Assembly (NCBI GenBank): GCA_963849635.1
Contig: CAWKIA010000008.1
Location: 1 to 64,000, forward strand
DNA from: CAVRUD01 sp963849635
GTDB lineage: Bacteria; Chloroflexota; Chloroflexia; Thermomicrobiales; UBA6265
Direction: 5' to 3'
Length of the DNA stretch: 64,000 nucleotides
This document shows positions 53,530-63,099 of this stretch, piece after piece. A program made the translations under genes and the position numbers. How positions within the stretch are numbered: position 1 is the first letter of the stretch; each line of letters opens with the position of its first letter. Below the pieces are notes generated by a model that searched no databases, was not told where the DNA came from, and worked only from the letters and a program-made list of their open reading frames with translations.

Positions 53530-55188
53530 ATGGCACACCTGTTCTTCCTCTCGCCTCGCCGGCTCGCGGCACGGCCTTCCGAGGACGTGTCCAATGGGGA
53601 TCGCTGGGGGGGCTTCCTCTTCGTCGTATTCGCGCTCCTCACGATCGTTCTCGGCAGTTGCACTGCCGGTGGCCAGGCGTCGCTCCCCGTCTTTCGCCTT
53701 TTGACCGGGACTGAGAACCGGCCGCTTGTACCGATGCTGCAGGAGTTTGCAAAAGAGAACGGCTTCGAGATCGAGTTTACCCACCAGGGCTCGGTCGACA
53801 CGATGCTCGAGGTGCAGACCGGCGCGGCGGATTACGACGCGGTCTGGCCCGCCAGTTCCATCTGGCTCGCGCTCGGCAATGACTCAGGGCGTGGTCACCC
53901 AGACCGAGAACATCATGGCCTCGCCCGTCGTCTTTGCCGTCAAGAAGCCCGTGGCGGAACGGCTCGGTTGGATTGGGCGGGACGTCTTCGTCGCCGATAT
54001 CCTGGCCGCCGCCGAGGCGGACGAAATCACGTACATGACCACCAGCGCCACCCAGAGCAACTCGGGCGCGATGGCCTACCTGAGTTACCTCTACGCCTTC
54101 GCCGGGCAACCGCAGGTCCTCACCAGCGAGATGCTCCACGATCCTGCGATCGTCGAGCCGACGACCCGTCTGCTACAGCAGGTGGACCGCACCGCCGGGG
54201 CGTCCGGCTTCCTGGGCGAACTATTCGTGCAGCAGTACGACGCCTTCGACGGGATGGTGAACAACGAGTCCGCCGTCATCACGGCGAACAAGACGCTCAT
54301 TGAGCAGGGTAAGGATCCGCTCTATGTCATCTACCCCGTCGACGGTCTCGCCATCGCCGATTGGCCACTTGGGTACGTCGATCACGGCGACGCAGCCAAG
54401 TCGGAGTTCTTCACCAAGTTGCAGGAGTACCTGCTTTCTGAAGACGTCCAGGCGGAGCTGCTGGCGGCCGGCCGCCGCACCGGGCTCAATCTCAGCGCGG
54501 TTGGGGCTGACCCCGCCGTCTTCAACCCCGATTGGGGGATTGACCTGGAGCGGGTGATCCAGCCGATCACCCTGCCGCCGGCCGAGGTGATTTTGGAGGC
54601 GCTCGTCCTCTACCAGACGGAGTTTCGCAAGCCGTCGTACACCGTCTACTGCCTCGACTTCTCCGGCAGCATGGAGGGCGAAGGCGAGCAAGAGCTAACC
54701 GCGGCAATGGGCGTGCTGCTCGATCCGGTACAGTCGGCCCGCTATTTCCTGCAGCCCGCTCCCAGCGACGTCACCGTCGTGCTGCCTTTCGACCACGATA
54801 TCCTGGCGGAGTGGCAGGTGGATGGGAACGACCCGGCCGCGTTCCAGCAGTTGCTCGGAGACGTCACAGACCTGAAGACCCGCGGCAACACGGACATCTA
54901 CGGCTGCGTCGTCGCCGCGCTGGACCATCTGGCGAAGGCCAACCTGGAAGGCTACGCCCCGGCGATCATCCTGATGACCGACGGCGAGTCGAACGAAGGG
55001 CAGTTTCGACGATCTCGAGAATCGGATGGCCCAGGGGCCGCCCGGCGTCATCCCCGCTCTACGGGATCCTGTTCGGCGATGCGTCGGAAGACCAGCTCGA
55101 AGAGATTGCGGCGGCGACCTCCGGGCGTGTCTTCGACGGGCAGTCGGACCTGATCGGGGCGATGCGCGCGGCGAAGGTGAACAACTGA
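53530..55188 (+). CDS. Exported solute-binding plus VWA domain protein (three frame breaks)
   Basis: About 550 residues. A signal or anchor helix (GGFLFVVFALLTIVLGSC; the Cys may be a lipobox) leads to a periplasmic-binding-protein type 2 domain (residues about 60-340: LPVFRLLTGTENRPLVPML, TTSATQSNSGAMAYLSYLY, VIYPVDGLAIADWPLGYV). A C-terminal VWA domain follows with the MIDAS DFSGSMEG and later TRGNTDIYG and LMTDGESN. Frame breaks near 53880 (GACTCAG), 55007 (CAGTTTCGAC) and 55057 (ATCCCCGC) each fit one extra base. The VWA end reads VFDGQSDLIGAMRAAKVNN. It probably binds a ligand and metal-dependently docks partner proteins outside the membrane. Confidence 0.8.
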
Positions 55189-55189
55189 G

Positions 55190-55849
55190 ATGGCCGCGAC
55201 CGGCAAGAGGCGAGGAGATCTTGGCGCCGCATGCGCGGCCGTGGCCACTCTGGCGTTCCTGGTCCTCATCCTGGGGTTGCACCCCATGGTCGCCGCTCCT
55301 CTCGCGGTCGCGGTCTACCTCGGCGTACGGTTCCTGGAGATCCCGTCGCCTCTGAAATGGTTTGCCTGGCTTGATCTCAACGCTCGGGTCTGGCCCGCAA
55401 ACGATATCAGGGAGGCGACCGCCGACGAGCAGGCGTGTGCCGCAGCATTTGAACACGCCAGGGCGCTTCGGGCGGTCGCGCATCAGATCCCGAAACCTCT
55501 GGTTCGAGAGCAGGTCGGTCTCATCCTCTATCGAGTCGACCAGATCCTGACGGCAATGGGCGACGACCAGGATATGAGCCAGCTCCCTGTGCTCGACACC
55601 TGCGTGTTGGAGCCGCTGCTCAAGCTGCTCTCTACCTACCTTCGGCTTGTCCAACGCGGGGTCCAGAGCGGGGATGAGGCGCTGACACGGATCGAGTCGC
55701 ACAGTCTGGCGCTGATCCGGGAGGCTGTGGACGACTTTTACGAGCGGCTGCACAGCCGGCAGGTGACGGACCTGGCTACGCTGAGCGAGTTGATCGAGTT
55801 CAATCTCGAGAGCGTCCGCGCGATGATGCGCCGGAGGACAACGCCGTGA
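55190..55849 (+). CDS. XpaC-like membrane protein (5-bromo-4-chloroindolyl phosphate hydrolysis family)
   Basis: 219 residues. Two closely spaced membrane helices (AAVATLAFLVLILGL and VAAPLAVAVYLGVRFLEI) are followed by a cytoplasmic helical domain with coiled-coil character (FEHARALRAVAHQI; VLEPLLKLLSTYLRLVQRG; LIEFNLESVRAMMRRR). This matches the XpaC layout, often encoded next to TelA. It starts one base after the VWA stop and its own stop overlaps the next GTG. No TelA gene is in the window. The disrupted gene at 48915 is a paralogue. Confidence 0.72.
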   Translation: MAATGKRRGDLGAACAAVATLAFLVLILGLHPMVAAPLAVAVYLGVRFLEIPSPLKWFAWLDLNARVWPANDIREATADEQACAAAFEHARALRAVAHQIPKPLVREQVGLILYRVDQILTAMGDDQDMSQLPVLDTCVLEPLLKLLSTYLRLVQRGVQSGDEALTRIESHSLALIREAVDDFYERLHSRQVTDLATLSELIEFNLESVRAMMRRRTTP

Positions 55850-57120
55850 CGACCGAAACGAAGACCGGGCCGAGGACGCGTTCAGGTGCCGACGCCCCGG
55901 TAGTCCCCCCCCGTCGGCCCGGCACCGGAAATCAAGGGGCGGGGTCCGGTGGCGGCGGTGGCGGCGGAGGATTCAGGGGAAGCAACGCGAGGCGGCCGCT
56001 CGGGGCGGCAATTCTGGTCCTCGTGCCCATCGTGGCGTTCTTCGTCTACATGTTGTCACCTGAGCCCGAGCCGGAACCCGAGCCGGATCCCACGCCGGTA
56101 CCCATCGTGGTCACCGGCATGGGGGGCGGGCTCAAGGCCAACTTTCTGAACGATCCCGAGGTGCAAAGAATCCTTGCCGAGGATTACGGGCTCACGGTCG
56201 ATGCTGAAGGTGATTGGCTCGATCGAGATGCTGAGCAGGGCGTGCGAAGAGGCATTCGTTGAGCCCTACGACTTCCTCTGGGCCGGCGACCAATCGACCG
56301 TCGACATCTACAGCGGCTGCGGGGGCGTCGACGCAGGCATCGACAACATCTACAACTCGCCGCTGGTGATCTACAGCTGGACGGAAATCGTCGACGCCCT
56401 TGTCGCCGCCGGCTACGCCCAACTTCAGCCCAATGGAACCTACTCGCTCGAATCTGCCTGCCCTGGTCGATTTCATGATGAAGGGGGGAACCTGGGCTGA
56501 CCTCGGGCTCAGCCAGTACCACGGCGAGGTCCTGGTCCACACCAGCGACTCCAGCCAAGAGCAACTCGGGCTACCTCTTTGCCGGGATGCTCGCCAACAT
56601 GGTGAACGGCCAAAGCGTCGTCGGCACGCCGACCGTCGGTCCGATCGCTGCCTCAGGTTCGGGCGTACTTCGCGCGGCTGGGCTACATGGAGCCGACGTC
56701 CGGCCGACCTCTTCGACGCAGTTCCTGGCAACCGGCCGCGGCGCCAAACCGATGATCGCCGCGTACGAGTCGCAGTCTGCGAGAGTATCTTCGATGATAA
56801 CCCGCAGTACCGGGCCCAGATCCAGCAGGAGGTGCGGATCCTCTATCCGGAGCCGACCGTGTGGGCGACGCACCCGCTTATCGCCCGGAACGAGGCCGGG
56901 GAGCGGTTGCTGGACCGCCCTCAAGGACCCCGCTATCCAGGCCCTGACCTGCAGAATCACGGTCAGCGACCGGGCATCCCGAGCATTCCGATCAATCCGG
57001 CCGCGATCGGCACTCCCCGGCATCCGGGACCAGATTACGTCCGTGATCGACATGCCCGCGACGAATGTGATGGAGCCAGATCATTCGGTTGCCGGGATGC
57101 GCGAGCGGGACCGGGCGGTG
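55846..57120 (+). pseudogene. Membrane-anchored solute-binding-like protein, many frame breaks
   Basis: The first 120 residues are in one frame: a Gly/Pro-rich cytoplasmic start, a helix (LGAAILVLVPIVAFFVYML) and a PEPEPEPEPDPTP linker, then ANFLNDPEVQRILAEDYGL. From about 56200 to 57120, recognisable solute-binding segments jump between frames about ten times (EEAFVEPYDFLWAGDQST; YNSPLVIYSWTEIVDALV; HTSDSSQ/SNSGYLFAGMLAN; GAKPMIAAYESQ; ILYPEPTVWATHPLIA; GIRDQITSVIDMPATNV). The SNSG block matches the QSNSG of the VWA protein, so the two are paralogous. The GTG at 55846 overlaps the XpaC stop (GTGA). Either the sequence is poor here or the gene is dying. Confidence 0.65.
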
Positions 57121-57123
57121 CCA

Positions 57124-57144
57124 GCCGGGGGCCCTTCCCCCGGC
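57124..57144. terminator. Hairpin between converging genes
   Basis: GCCGGGGG, a CCCTT loop and CCCCCGGC form an 8-bp GC stem between the end of the plus-strand block and the end of murT, so it may serve both. Confidence 0.5.
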
Positions 57145-57152
57145 GACCCCGC

Positions 57153-58618
57153 TCACTGCTTCCAGAACGACTCCACAGCTCCACGGCTGGCAAGGACGGC
57201 GCGGAGGTCGAGCATCGCCGTGTAGGTCGGGAGGATGTAGCCGGTTCCTCCTGAGGGAAGGGCGGCGGCGAAGGCGTCGATCGCGGCGGCCGGTTCGGGC
57301 GGGAGGGGACTTGATGCGCTCAGGGGAGACGCCGGCGTATTTGAGGCGGTTGGCCATGTCGGCGCCGCGGATGCCGGAGGTGTAGAGCGGCGCGTGGCCG
57401 GTGGCGAGGAGTTCGAAGTCTGCGTCCCACAGCCAGGAGACGTCGCGGCCGTCGGCGTCGAGGTCGTTGATGGAGATGAGCGTGGGGACGGGAGCCCGTC
57501 CGGCTGGCCGTCGGACGGACTGGGTCAGCATGCGCAGGACTTCGTTGCAGCCGACCGGGTTCTTGATCAGAGCGAGGGTGAGGGTGCGGCCGTCGATGGT
57601 CGCTCGCTCGATCCGGCCAAAGGCGGAGCGGAAGGATCGAAACGCCGCCTGGATGGCATGGTCGGGGACGCCGAGGGTGCTGGCGGCGGCGGTGGCGGCA
57701 AGGGCGTTGTAGGCGTTGTAGAGGCCGGGGACGCCGACTTCGATCGGAAGGGCGCGGCTGCCGGCGAACGTGATGGTCATCTCAAGCGTTTCGACACCGT
57801 TCAGGCGGATGTCGCGTCCGGCGATGTCCAACGGAGGGCGGGCGTTGCCGCAGTTCGGGCAGTGCCACTTGCCGAGATGGGAGCTGTAGAGGGCGTCGTA
57901 GGCGAGGTCGTGGCCGCAGCGGCGGCAGACGACAGAGTCGACCGCGTGGCCGATGCCTTCGAGCGTGTGCCGGGTCTCGTCGAGGCCGAAGCCGACGCGG
58001 CGGGCCTGCAGACCTTCGGTGATGGCGGCCAGGGCGGGATCGTCGACGTTGACGACGACCGTGGCTTCGGCGGGGAGGGTGGCGAGGGCGGCCTGCCAGG
58101 CGGTGGCGATGGTGTTGAGTTCGCCGTAGCGGTCGAGCTGGTCGCGGAAGAGGTTGTTGAGGAGGATCAGGCGGGGCTGCACGCGGCGGACGATCTCGGG
58201 GAAGGCGGCTTCGTCGGTCTCGATGACGCCGATCTGGCCGCGGGGGTCGCCGGTGACGGATGCCTGGGCGGCGAAGGCGGCGGCGACGCCGCGGACCAGG
58301 TTGGAGCCGGAGCGGTTGTGGACGACGCGCAGGCCGCCGGCTTCGAGGACATCGGCCAGCATCCGGGAGGTGGTCGTCTTGCCATTGGTGCCGGCGACGA
58401 TGATGGCGCCATCGCTCAGCCGGCCGGTGAGCTTGGTCAGCATGGCGGGGTCGATGCGGTCGGCGACGAGACCGGGCAGGGCGGTGCCGCCGCCGCGGCC
58501 TGCTTTGCGCAGGGCGATCGAGGCGAGCTTGGCGGCGCCGATCGCGGTCCCCAGGCGGACGCTGGAGACGAGGGAACGGGCCTGCCTCGGGGGCGATCCG
58601 GGAGACGGCGCTACTCAT
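57153..58618 (-). CDS. murT: Lipid II isoglutaminyl synthase, ligase subunit MurT (two frameshifts)
   Basis: About 488 residues, Mur-ligase fold. The ATP loop is GTNGKTTTSRML; the zinc-ribbon insert CRRCGHDLAYDA then CPNCG is diagnostic of MurT; the Mur ligase C domain follows (ISINDLDADGRDVSWLWDADFE). It amidates the alpha-carboxyl of D-Glu in lipid II using ammonia from GatD. Two one-base insertions are needed: near 58585 in the N-terminus (to ARSLVSSVRLGTAIGAAKLA) and near 57310 (to AAAIDAFAAALPSGGTGYILP, ending ESFWKQ at 57153). The span 1466 is two over a multiple of three. ATG at 58618 overlaps the mreC stop, so the genes are coupled. Confidence 0.9.
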
Positions 58619-59426
58619 CGGCGACCACGATGATCGAAACCACTTTCAGATTCTCGAACTCGACGAACGGGAAGATCTCGATGATCAGCGTATCGGTGAC
58701 GAGATCGCGCTCCGGCTCGCCGATCACCCGGCCGATCGGCAGGTCGGGTGGGACCAGAGCGGAGCGGGCGTCGGATTGGGCGTCGGCGGTGACGATGTAG
58801 TCGCCCTCTTTGGGTTCGAGGTCGCGGTCGACGTGGCGGAGTTCCATCTGGCCGCCTTCCTGCCACATGCCGTAGGCGATGCCCTCGCCGCCCTTGACCA
58901 GTTGGGCGCCGACCTGATGGCTCTCATCGATGGCCAGGGTGATGACGGAGGAGTTCTCTTCGACCTTGGTGACGATGCCGGCGTAGGCCTGGGCATCGAC
59001 GACGGCCATGCCTTCGCGGATGCCGTCGGCAGAACCCTTGTTGACGACGATGATCTTCTGGTTGCCCGAGGGGTCGCGGTTGATGACCTGGGCGGTGACC
59101 AGTTGCCAGTTCGGGCGGCTCTCCTGGAACTCGACCTGCTCGCGGAGTTGCTCGGTTTCGGCCAGGAGGATCTCCTGGGCGACGACGGTGGCCTGGAGGC
59201 TGTCGCGCTCGGCCTCGGTATCGCGGAGTTCCTGGGCAAGGTCGGAGTCGTCCTCACGGCCGTCGGCGACCTCGCGCAGGCCGCGGGAGATGGGCTGCAC
59301 GACGTTGAGAAGGCCGGTCTTGATGGGGTCGAGGATGTTGGCGTTGTCAAGCACGATGAAAAAGCCCGAAGAGGCGACGAAGAGCACGATCAACGTCAGC
59401 ATCTGACGGGCAGTGAGGGTGGTCAT
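58611..59426 (-). CDS. mreC: Rod shape-determining protein MreC
   Basis: 271 residues. One N-terminal membrane helix (MLTLIVLFVASSGFFIVL), a coiled coil at about residues 60-105 (AQELRDTEAERDSLQATVVAQ) and the double beta-barrel domain (QLVTAQVINRDPSGNQKIIVVNKG; GIVTKVEENSSVITLAID). It is the scaffold outside the membrane that ties MreB to the PBPs. The stop lies within the murT start. MreD, usually next, is separated by murT, the inserted block and gatD. Confidence 0.92.
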   Translation of the reverse strand: MTTLTARQMLTLIVLFVASSGFFIVLDNANILDPIKTGLLNVVQPISRGLREVADGREDDSDLAQELRDTEAERDSLQATVVAQEILLAETEQLREQVEFQESRPNWQLVTAQVINRDPSGNQKIIVVNKGSADGIREGMAVVDAQAYAGIVTKVEENSSVITLAIDESHQVGAQLVKGGEGIAYGMWQEGGQMELRHVDRDLEPKEGDYIVTADAQSDARSALVPPDLPIGRVIGEPERDLVTDTLIIEIFPFVEFENLKVVSIIVVADE

Positions 59427-59618
59427 GCCGAGAGCCCTCTACCTGCCCGGCAGAGGGGCGCCAGGTTGAAACCTGGCGCTAAACCTACGAAACCCCTCCG
59501 GGGTTGATCGTGTTGGCGGAGCGCCGTGCCTGCCTTGGTCAGTCCCGGAGGGACTTTGTACGTTGAGCCCGGGGTTTCAACCCCGGGTACGAAGAACATG
59601 TCCCGTTGAGCCATGGCG
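59427..59618. repeat. Dispersed palindromic repeats between mreB and mreC
   Basis: Contains CGCCAGGTTGAAACCTGGCG (59460-59479), GCTAAACCTACGAAACCCC then TCCGGGGTT (59478-59507), and CCGGGGTTTCAACCCCGGG (59570-59588): three palindromes in 160 bp. The second recurs at 38829-38853. A small palindromic repeat cluster has entered the operon here. Confidence 0.7.
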
Positions 59619-60680
59619 TTACCCTGCGCGGCGGCGTAGCTCCTGGCCGCCGGCGAGGGCGCGTTCGTAGAGGTGCAGGGCCTCGGCGACGCGGCCGGTG
59701 CCGCGGGCGACACAGGTGAGGGGATCGTCGGCGCGGTAGACGGGCATGCGCAGTTCGTTTTGGAGGCGGCGGTCGAGGCCGAGGAGGAGGGCGCCGCCTC
59801 CGGCGAGGGTGATGCCGTTCTCCATGATGTCGGCGACCAGTTCGGGCGGGGTCTCTTCGATGCTGGTCTTGACCAGCTCGATGATGGTGTTGACGGGTTG
59901 GGAGATGGCGTCGCGCAGCTCGACCGAGGAGACCTCGACCGATTTGGGCAGGCCGGTGAGGAGGTCGCGGCCGCGGAGGGTGACGCGGAGTTCTTCTTCC
60001 AATGGGTAGGCGGAGCCAGCGGCGATCTTGGCGTTCTCGGCGGTGCGCTCGCCGATGACGAGGTTGTGGTCGCGGCGGGCGTACTGGACGATGGCGTCGT
60101 CGATCTCGTCGCCGGCGACGCGGAGGGAGTGGTTGACGACGATGCCGCCGAGGGAGATGACGGCGACCTCGGTGGTGCCGCCGCCGATGTCGACGATCAT
60201 GCTTCCGATTGGCTCGTTAATAGGAAGGCCGGCGCCGATGGCGGCGGCCATGGGCTCCTCGATGGTGTAGGCCTCGCGGGCGCCGGCCGAGAGGGCGGCG
60301 TCCTTGGCGGCGCGTTTTTCGACCTCGGTGACGCCCGAGGGGATGCCGATGACGACTCGCGGGTGGGGCGCCATCAGGCGCTGCATGTGGACCTTGCGGA
60401 TGAAGTAGTGGAGCATCATCTCGACGGTGTCGAAGTCGGCGATGACGCCGTCTTTGAGCGGCCGGATGGCGACGACGGAATTCGGGGTTTTGCCGACCAT
60501 CGCCTTGGCCTCGACGCCGACGGTGATGGGCCGGCGGGTTTTGGTGTCGATGGCGACGACGGAGGGCTCGGAGATGACGATGCCCTTGCCGCGGACGTAG
60601 ACGAGGGTGTTGGCGGTTCCGAGGTCGATACCCAGATCGCGGCTGAACAGGCCAAAGAGGGCGGAGAGGGGACGTATCAA
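59619..60680 (-). CDS. mreB: Rod shape-determining protein MreB
   Basis: About 353 residues of the bacterial actin. Actin ATPase motifs: DLGIDLGTANTLVYV (phosphate 1), MIVDIGGGTTEVAVISLGG (phosphate 2) and ITLAGGGALLLGLD (adenosine). It forms membrane filaments that orient wall synthesis with MreC, MreD, RodA and PBP2. The frame is open to a GTG at 60716, but a TTG at 60680 (LIRPLSALFGLFSRD) has GGAGG exactly 5 bases upstream and gives the usual short N-terminus, so I prefer TTG. An extended -10 at 60915-60923 is a candidate promoter. Confidence 0.93.
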   Translation of the reverse strand: MIRPLSALFGLFSRDLGIDLGTANTLVYVRGKGIVISEPSVVAIDTKTRRPITVGVEAKAMVGKTPNSVVAIRPLKDGVIADFDTVEMMLHYFIRKVHMQRLMAPHPRVVIGIPSGVTEVEKRAAKDAALSAGAREAYTIEEPMAAAIGAGLPINEPIGSMIVDIGGGTTEVAVISLGGIVVNHSLRVAGDEIDDAIVQYARRDHNLVIGERTAENAKIAAGSAYPLEEELRVTLRGRDLLTGLPKSVEVSSVELRDAISQPVNTIIELVKTSIEETPPELVADIMENGITLAGGGALLLGLDRRLQNELRMPVYRADDPLTCVARGTGRVAEALHLYERALAGGQELRRRAG

Positions 60681-60914
60681 TCGGACCTCCGGAACGACAG
60701 GAATCGAGGTGACCACGGTCGATAGGCAAGAGCGGGGCGGCCTCCTGGCCGCCGGGCATGGTTGGGTATGACTGGACGTCCGCCTGGATCGAAACGTGGG
60801 CCGGATTGCTCGTTGGGCCGCGAAGATCGTCGACGCAACGTGTGGAGAAATGCCAATGGGACCTCGGCAGCCATACCAAGATCCGGGCGGGAACTCGACC
60901 GGCGAACGGGGCGG

Positions 60915-60923
60915 AGTATAGCA
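60915..60923 (-). promoter_or_regulatory. Candidate extended -10 promoter for mreB
   Basis: TGCTATACT on the minus strand has the TGn extension and 5 of 6 bases of the -10 consensus. It lies about 235 bases before the mreB start and just beyond the edge of the repeat element at 60938. No good -35 is present. Confidence 0.4.
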
Positions 60924-60937
60924 GACGGGGGGCTTAA

Positions 60938-61260
60938 GACCTCACCCCTACGCCCTCTCCACCGCGGTGGAGAGGGGCGTCCGGCGGCGCTGATTCTGGG
61001 TTTGAGCAATCGATGGCCTAGTGAGGCGCGTTTACCAACGCCTTTTCGCTGCGACGCCAACTACCCCGGAGGGTGGAGAGCGGAGCGGGAATGTCCTGGG
61101 CGGGCTGCACGCGTGGACATCACGCGGAGCACTCTGGCCTGGGGCCTGGATAACGGCTGGGGACCCGAGCCGGGCGGGGTGGGGCGCTGCCCAGGCCCGC
61201 ACCCGCGCCGGGTGTGCCGCTTGCCATCATCATATCAGAACACATGTTCTTGTCAATGGG
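60938..61260. repeat. LexA-promoter repeat element (copy 2)
   Basis: The left end matches the left end of copy 1 (GACCTCACCCC...CTCTCC, then GGTGGAGAGGGGCGTC), the following GGGTTTGAGCAATCGATGGCC matches too, and the right 100 bases match (AACGGCTGGGGACCCGAGCC; GCCCAGGCCCGCACC). The middle differs between copies, and the right terminal inverted repeat present in copy 1 is missing here. It lies upstream of mreB with its internal promoter pointing toward it. No clear protein gene lies inside. Confidence 0.7.
61229..61256 (-). promoter_or_regulatory. Leftward promoter with LexA-type box, copy 2
   Basis: TTGACA (61251-61256), 16-base spacer and TATGAT (61229-61234) on the minus strand. The box GAAC-ACAT-GTTC (61238-61249) lies in the spacer. 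It is nearer to consensus than copy 1 (TGTTAT). Confidence 0.6.
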
Positions 61261-61493
61261 AGTTGTGGTGGGTCCATGCGGCGTCTGTCCTAGCCAACGC
61301 TGAGTTCGGCCCATGCTCCGAGTATTGCACGTTGGATGTCCCAGAACATACAGGGGTCGACACGATCCGCGAAGATGAATTTTGAATCAGTTTCGAGATG
61401 TGCGTTACCGAGCAATCCTCAGCGGCCACCGGAGCGGTCGAGCCGCTCCCGAGATGGCCGTTTCCGACTCGCTGCGGCTGCCAGTTGTGCACC

Positions 61494-63015
61494 TTATGCA
61501 CCTGCGTCGGCGTCCTGTGCGCCGCCGACCGCGTACGCGTACAGCGCGACGGCATAGGAGTGGCCGGCGCGGCCGACGAAGTAGAGCCGGCCGTCCGCCA
61601 GCACGGGGTCGGTGATCGGGTGCCCCGCCGACTCCACCCGCCAGACCTCGGCCCCCGTGCGCGGGTCGATCGCCACGAGGCCGCTGGGCGTGAACGCCCG
61701 CAGGTACGGCGTCTGGGTCGGGCGCGCCCCGGGCGCGCCGCCGCCGCCGCCGGCGACGCCCGCGGAATTGTCGCAACCACCCGGGCGGCGGCCCCCCGCT
61801 CGCCACGACCGCGCCGCCGGCCAGGACGCGCCAGGCGGGGAACCGCGCGCTCCCCGGGCCGTAGTCCGCCTCGTAGCGCCAGCGTTCCGCCCCGGTGGCG
61901 TCGTCGATCGCGTAGACCCCCACGTCGCCGTGGCCGAAGAGGTCGAATATGACCGCCCCGCCCAGCCGCCGCAGGTCGATGACCCATCCCGCGAAGCCGC
62001 CGAACCGCCAGCGCTCGGCGCCGCTGGCCGGGTCCAGGACGGCGAGCGCGCTGTCGAACGAATCGTCGTCGCCCGAGTGGACGTAGAGGGCACCGTCCAC
62101 CGGCCAGATCCCCGCCCTGTCGACCCCCGCCCGGTAGCGCCACCGCTCGGCCCCCGTGGCGCCGTCCAGGGCGTGGACGTGCCCGCGGCTAAGCGGCGAC
62201 GCAAACCACCCCGCCGGCGACCTGGACATCGCCGATCGACGCGGAGCCGTCCGCGGCGTGTGGGTCGACTTCGAAGCGCCAGCGCTCCGCGCCGGTGGCC
62301 AGGTCCAGCGCGACGAGGTCCGTTGTTCCAGTGGCGGGTCGACGAACACGACGACGCCGGTCACCTCGGCAACGACTTGGGACTCGGCGGAGAAGTCCGC
62401 CGGGAGCCGAGACCGCCAGAGCAGGCGGCCGCCGGCGGAGTCGACGCCGTAGACGCTACCCTCGGCGTCGACCACGAGGACGACGGCGGCCGTCGCCAGC
62501 GAGTACGACGACCTGACCGGGCGGTTGCCGTCCGGGACGAAGCGCCAGCGCTCCGCCCCGGTCTCGGCGTCCAGCGCGGTGAGGCCGCGCGGGCCACCCG
62601 CGTAGACGGCGCCGTCGGCCGCGCGCAGCCGCCAGGAGTCGTAAGCGTGGCGGGGGAGCCGCCAGCGCTCCGCGCCGCTGGCGGCCTCCAGCGCGGAGAG
62701 ACCCGCCCAGCCGGTGGCATAGACGAGACCGGCGTGGGACGGCAGGGTTGGCGCGGCGGCGGCGGCGGCGGACACCTCCGTCGCGTCGGTCTGGAAGCGC
62801 CAGCGCACCGCGCCGGTCTCGGCGTCCACGGCGTGGAGCATGCCCCTGACGTCGCCGGCGACGACGGCGCCGGCGATGAGCGGGACCGGCACGGAGGAAA
62901 CGCCGCCGGTGGAACCGTCTGGGAGCCGGTAGAGCCAAAGGGGCACCGGATCGTCCCAAACCTCCAGGTCCGGTCCCCGGCCGTTCGAAGACGCGTTATC
63001 GCCAGGAATCGACAT
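61494..63015 (-). CDS. PQQ-type beta-propeller repeat protein (frameshifted)
   Basis: About 505 residues with nine repeats of the motif GAERWRF or close variants, each ending a four-stranded blade, typical of PQQ/BamB-like propellers. There is no signal peptide; the start is MSIPGDNASS at 63015 with GGAGGAAAGGGGG upstream. Frame changes occur near 62330 (after VFVDPPLEQRT), near 62200 (before GGWFASPLSRGHVHALDG) and near 61790 (before PTQTPYLRAFTPSGLVAIDP). The last frame ends at 61494. PQQ-binding residues are not evident, so it is more likely a scaffold. Extremely GC-rich compared with neighbours. Confidence 0.7.
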
Positions 63016-63099
63016 CGGCTCCCCCTTTCCTCCCCGTCGATCGTCATGCCCTGGGCGTGGGAGCCGCCGTCATCGAAAGAAGGTGCTTCCGTTCCGGCA

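Noticed and set aside
57394..58800. A 468-residue plus-strand open frame opposite murT
   Set aside because: Gly/Ala/Asp-rich shadow of the murT coding strand, with no recognisable domain.
59673..60725. A 350-residue plus-strand open frame opposite mreB
   Set aside because: Asp/Gly/Val-rich shadow of a clearly conserved actin-like gene.
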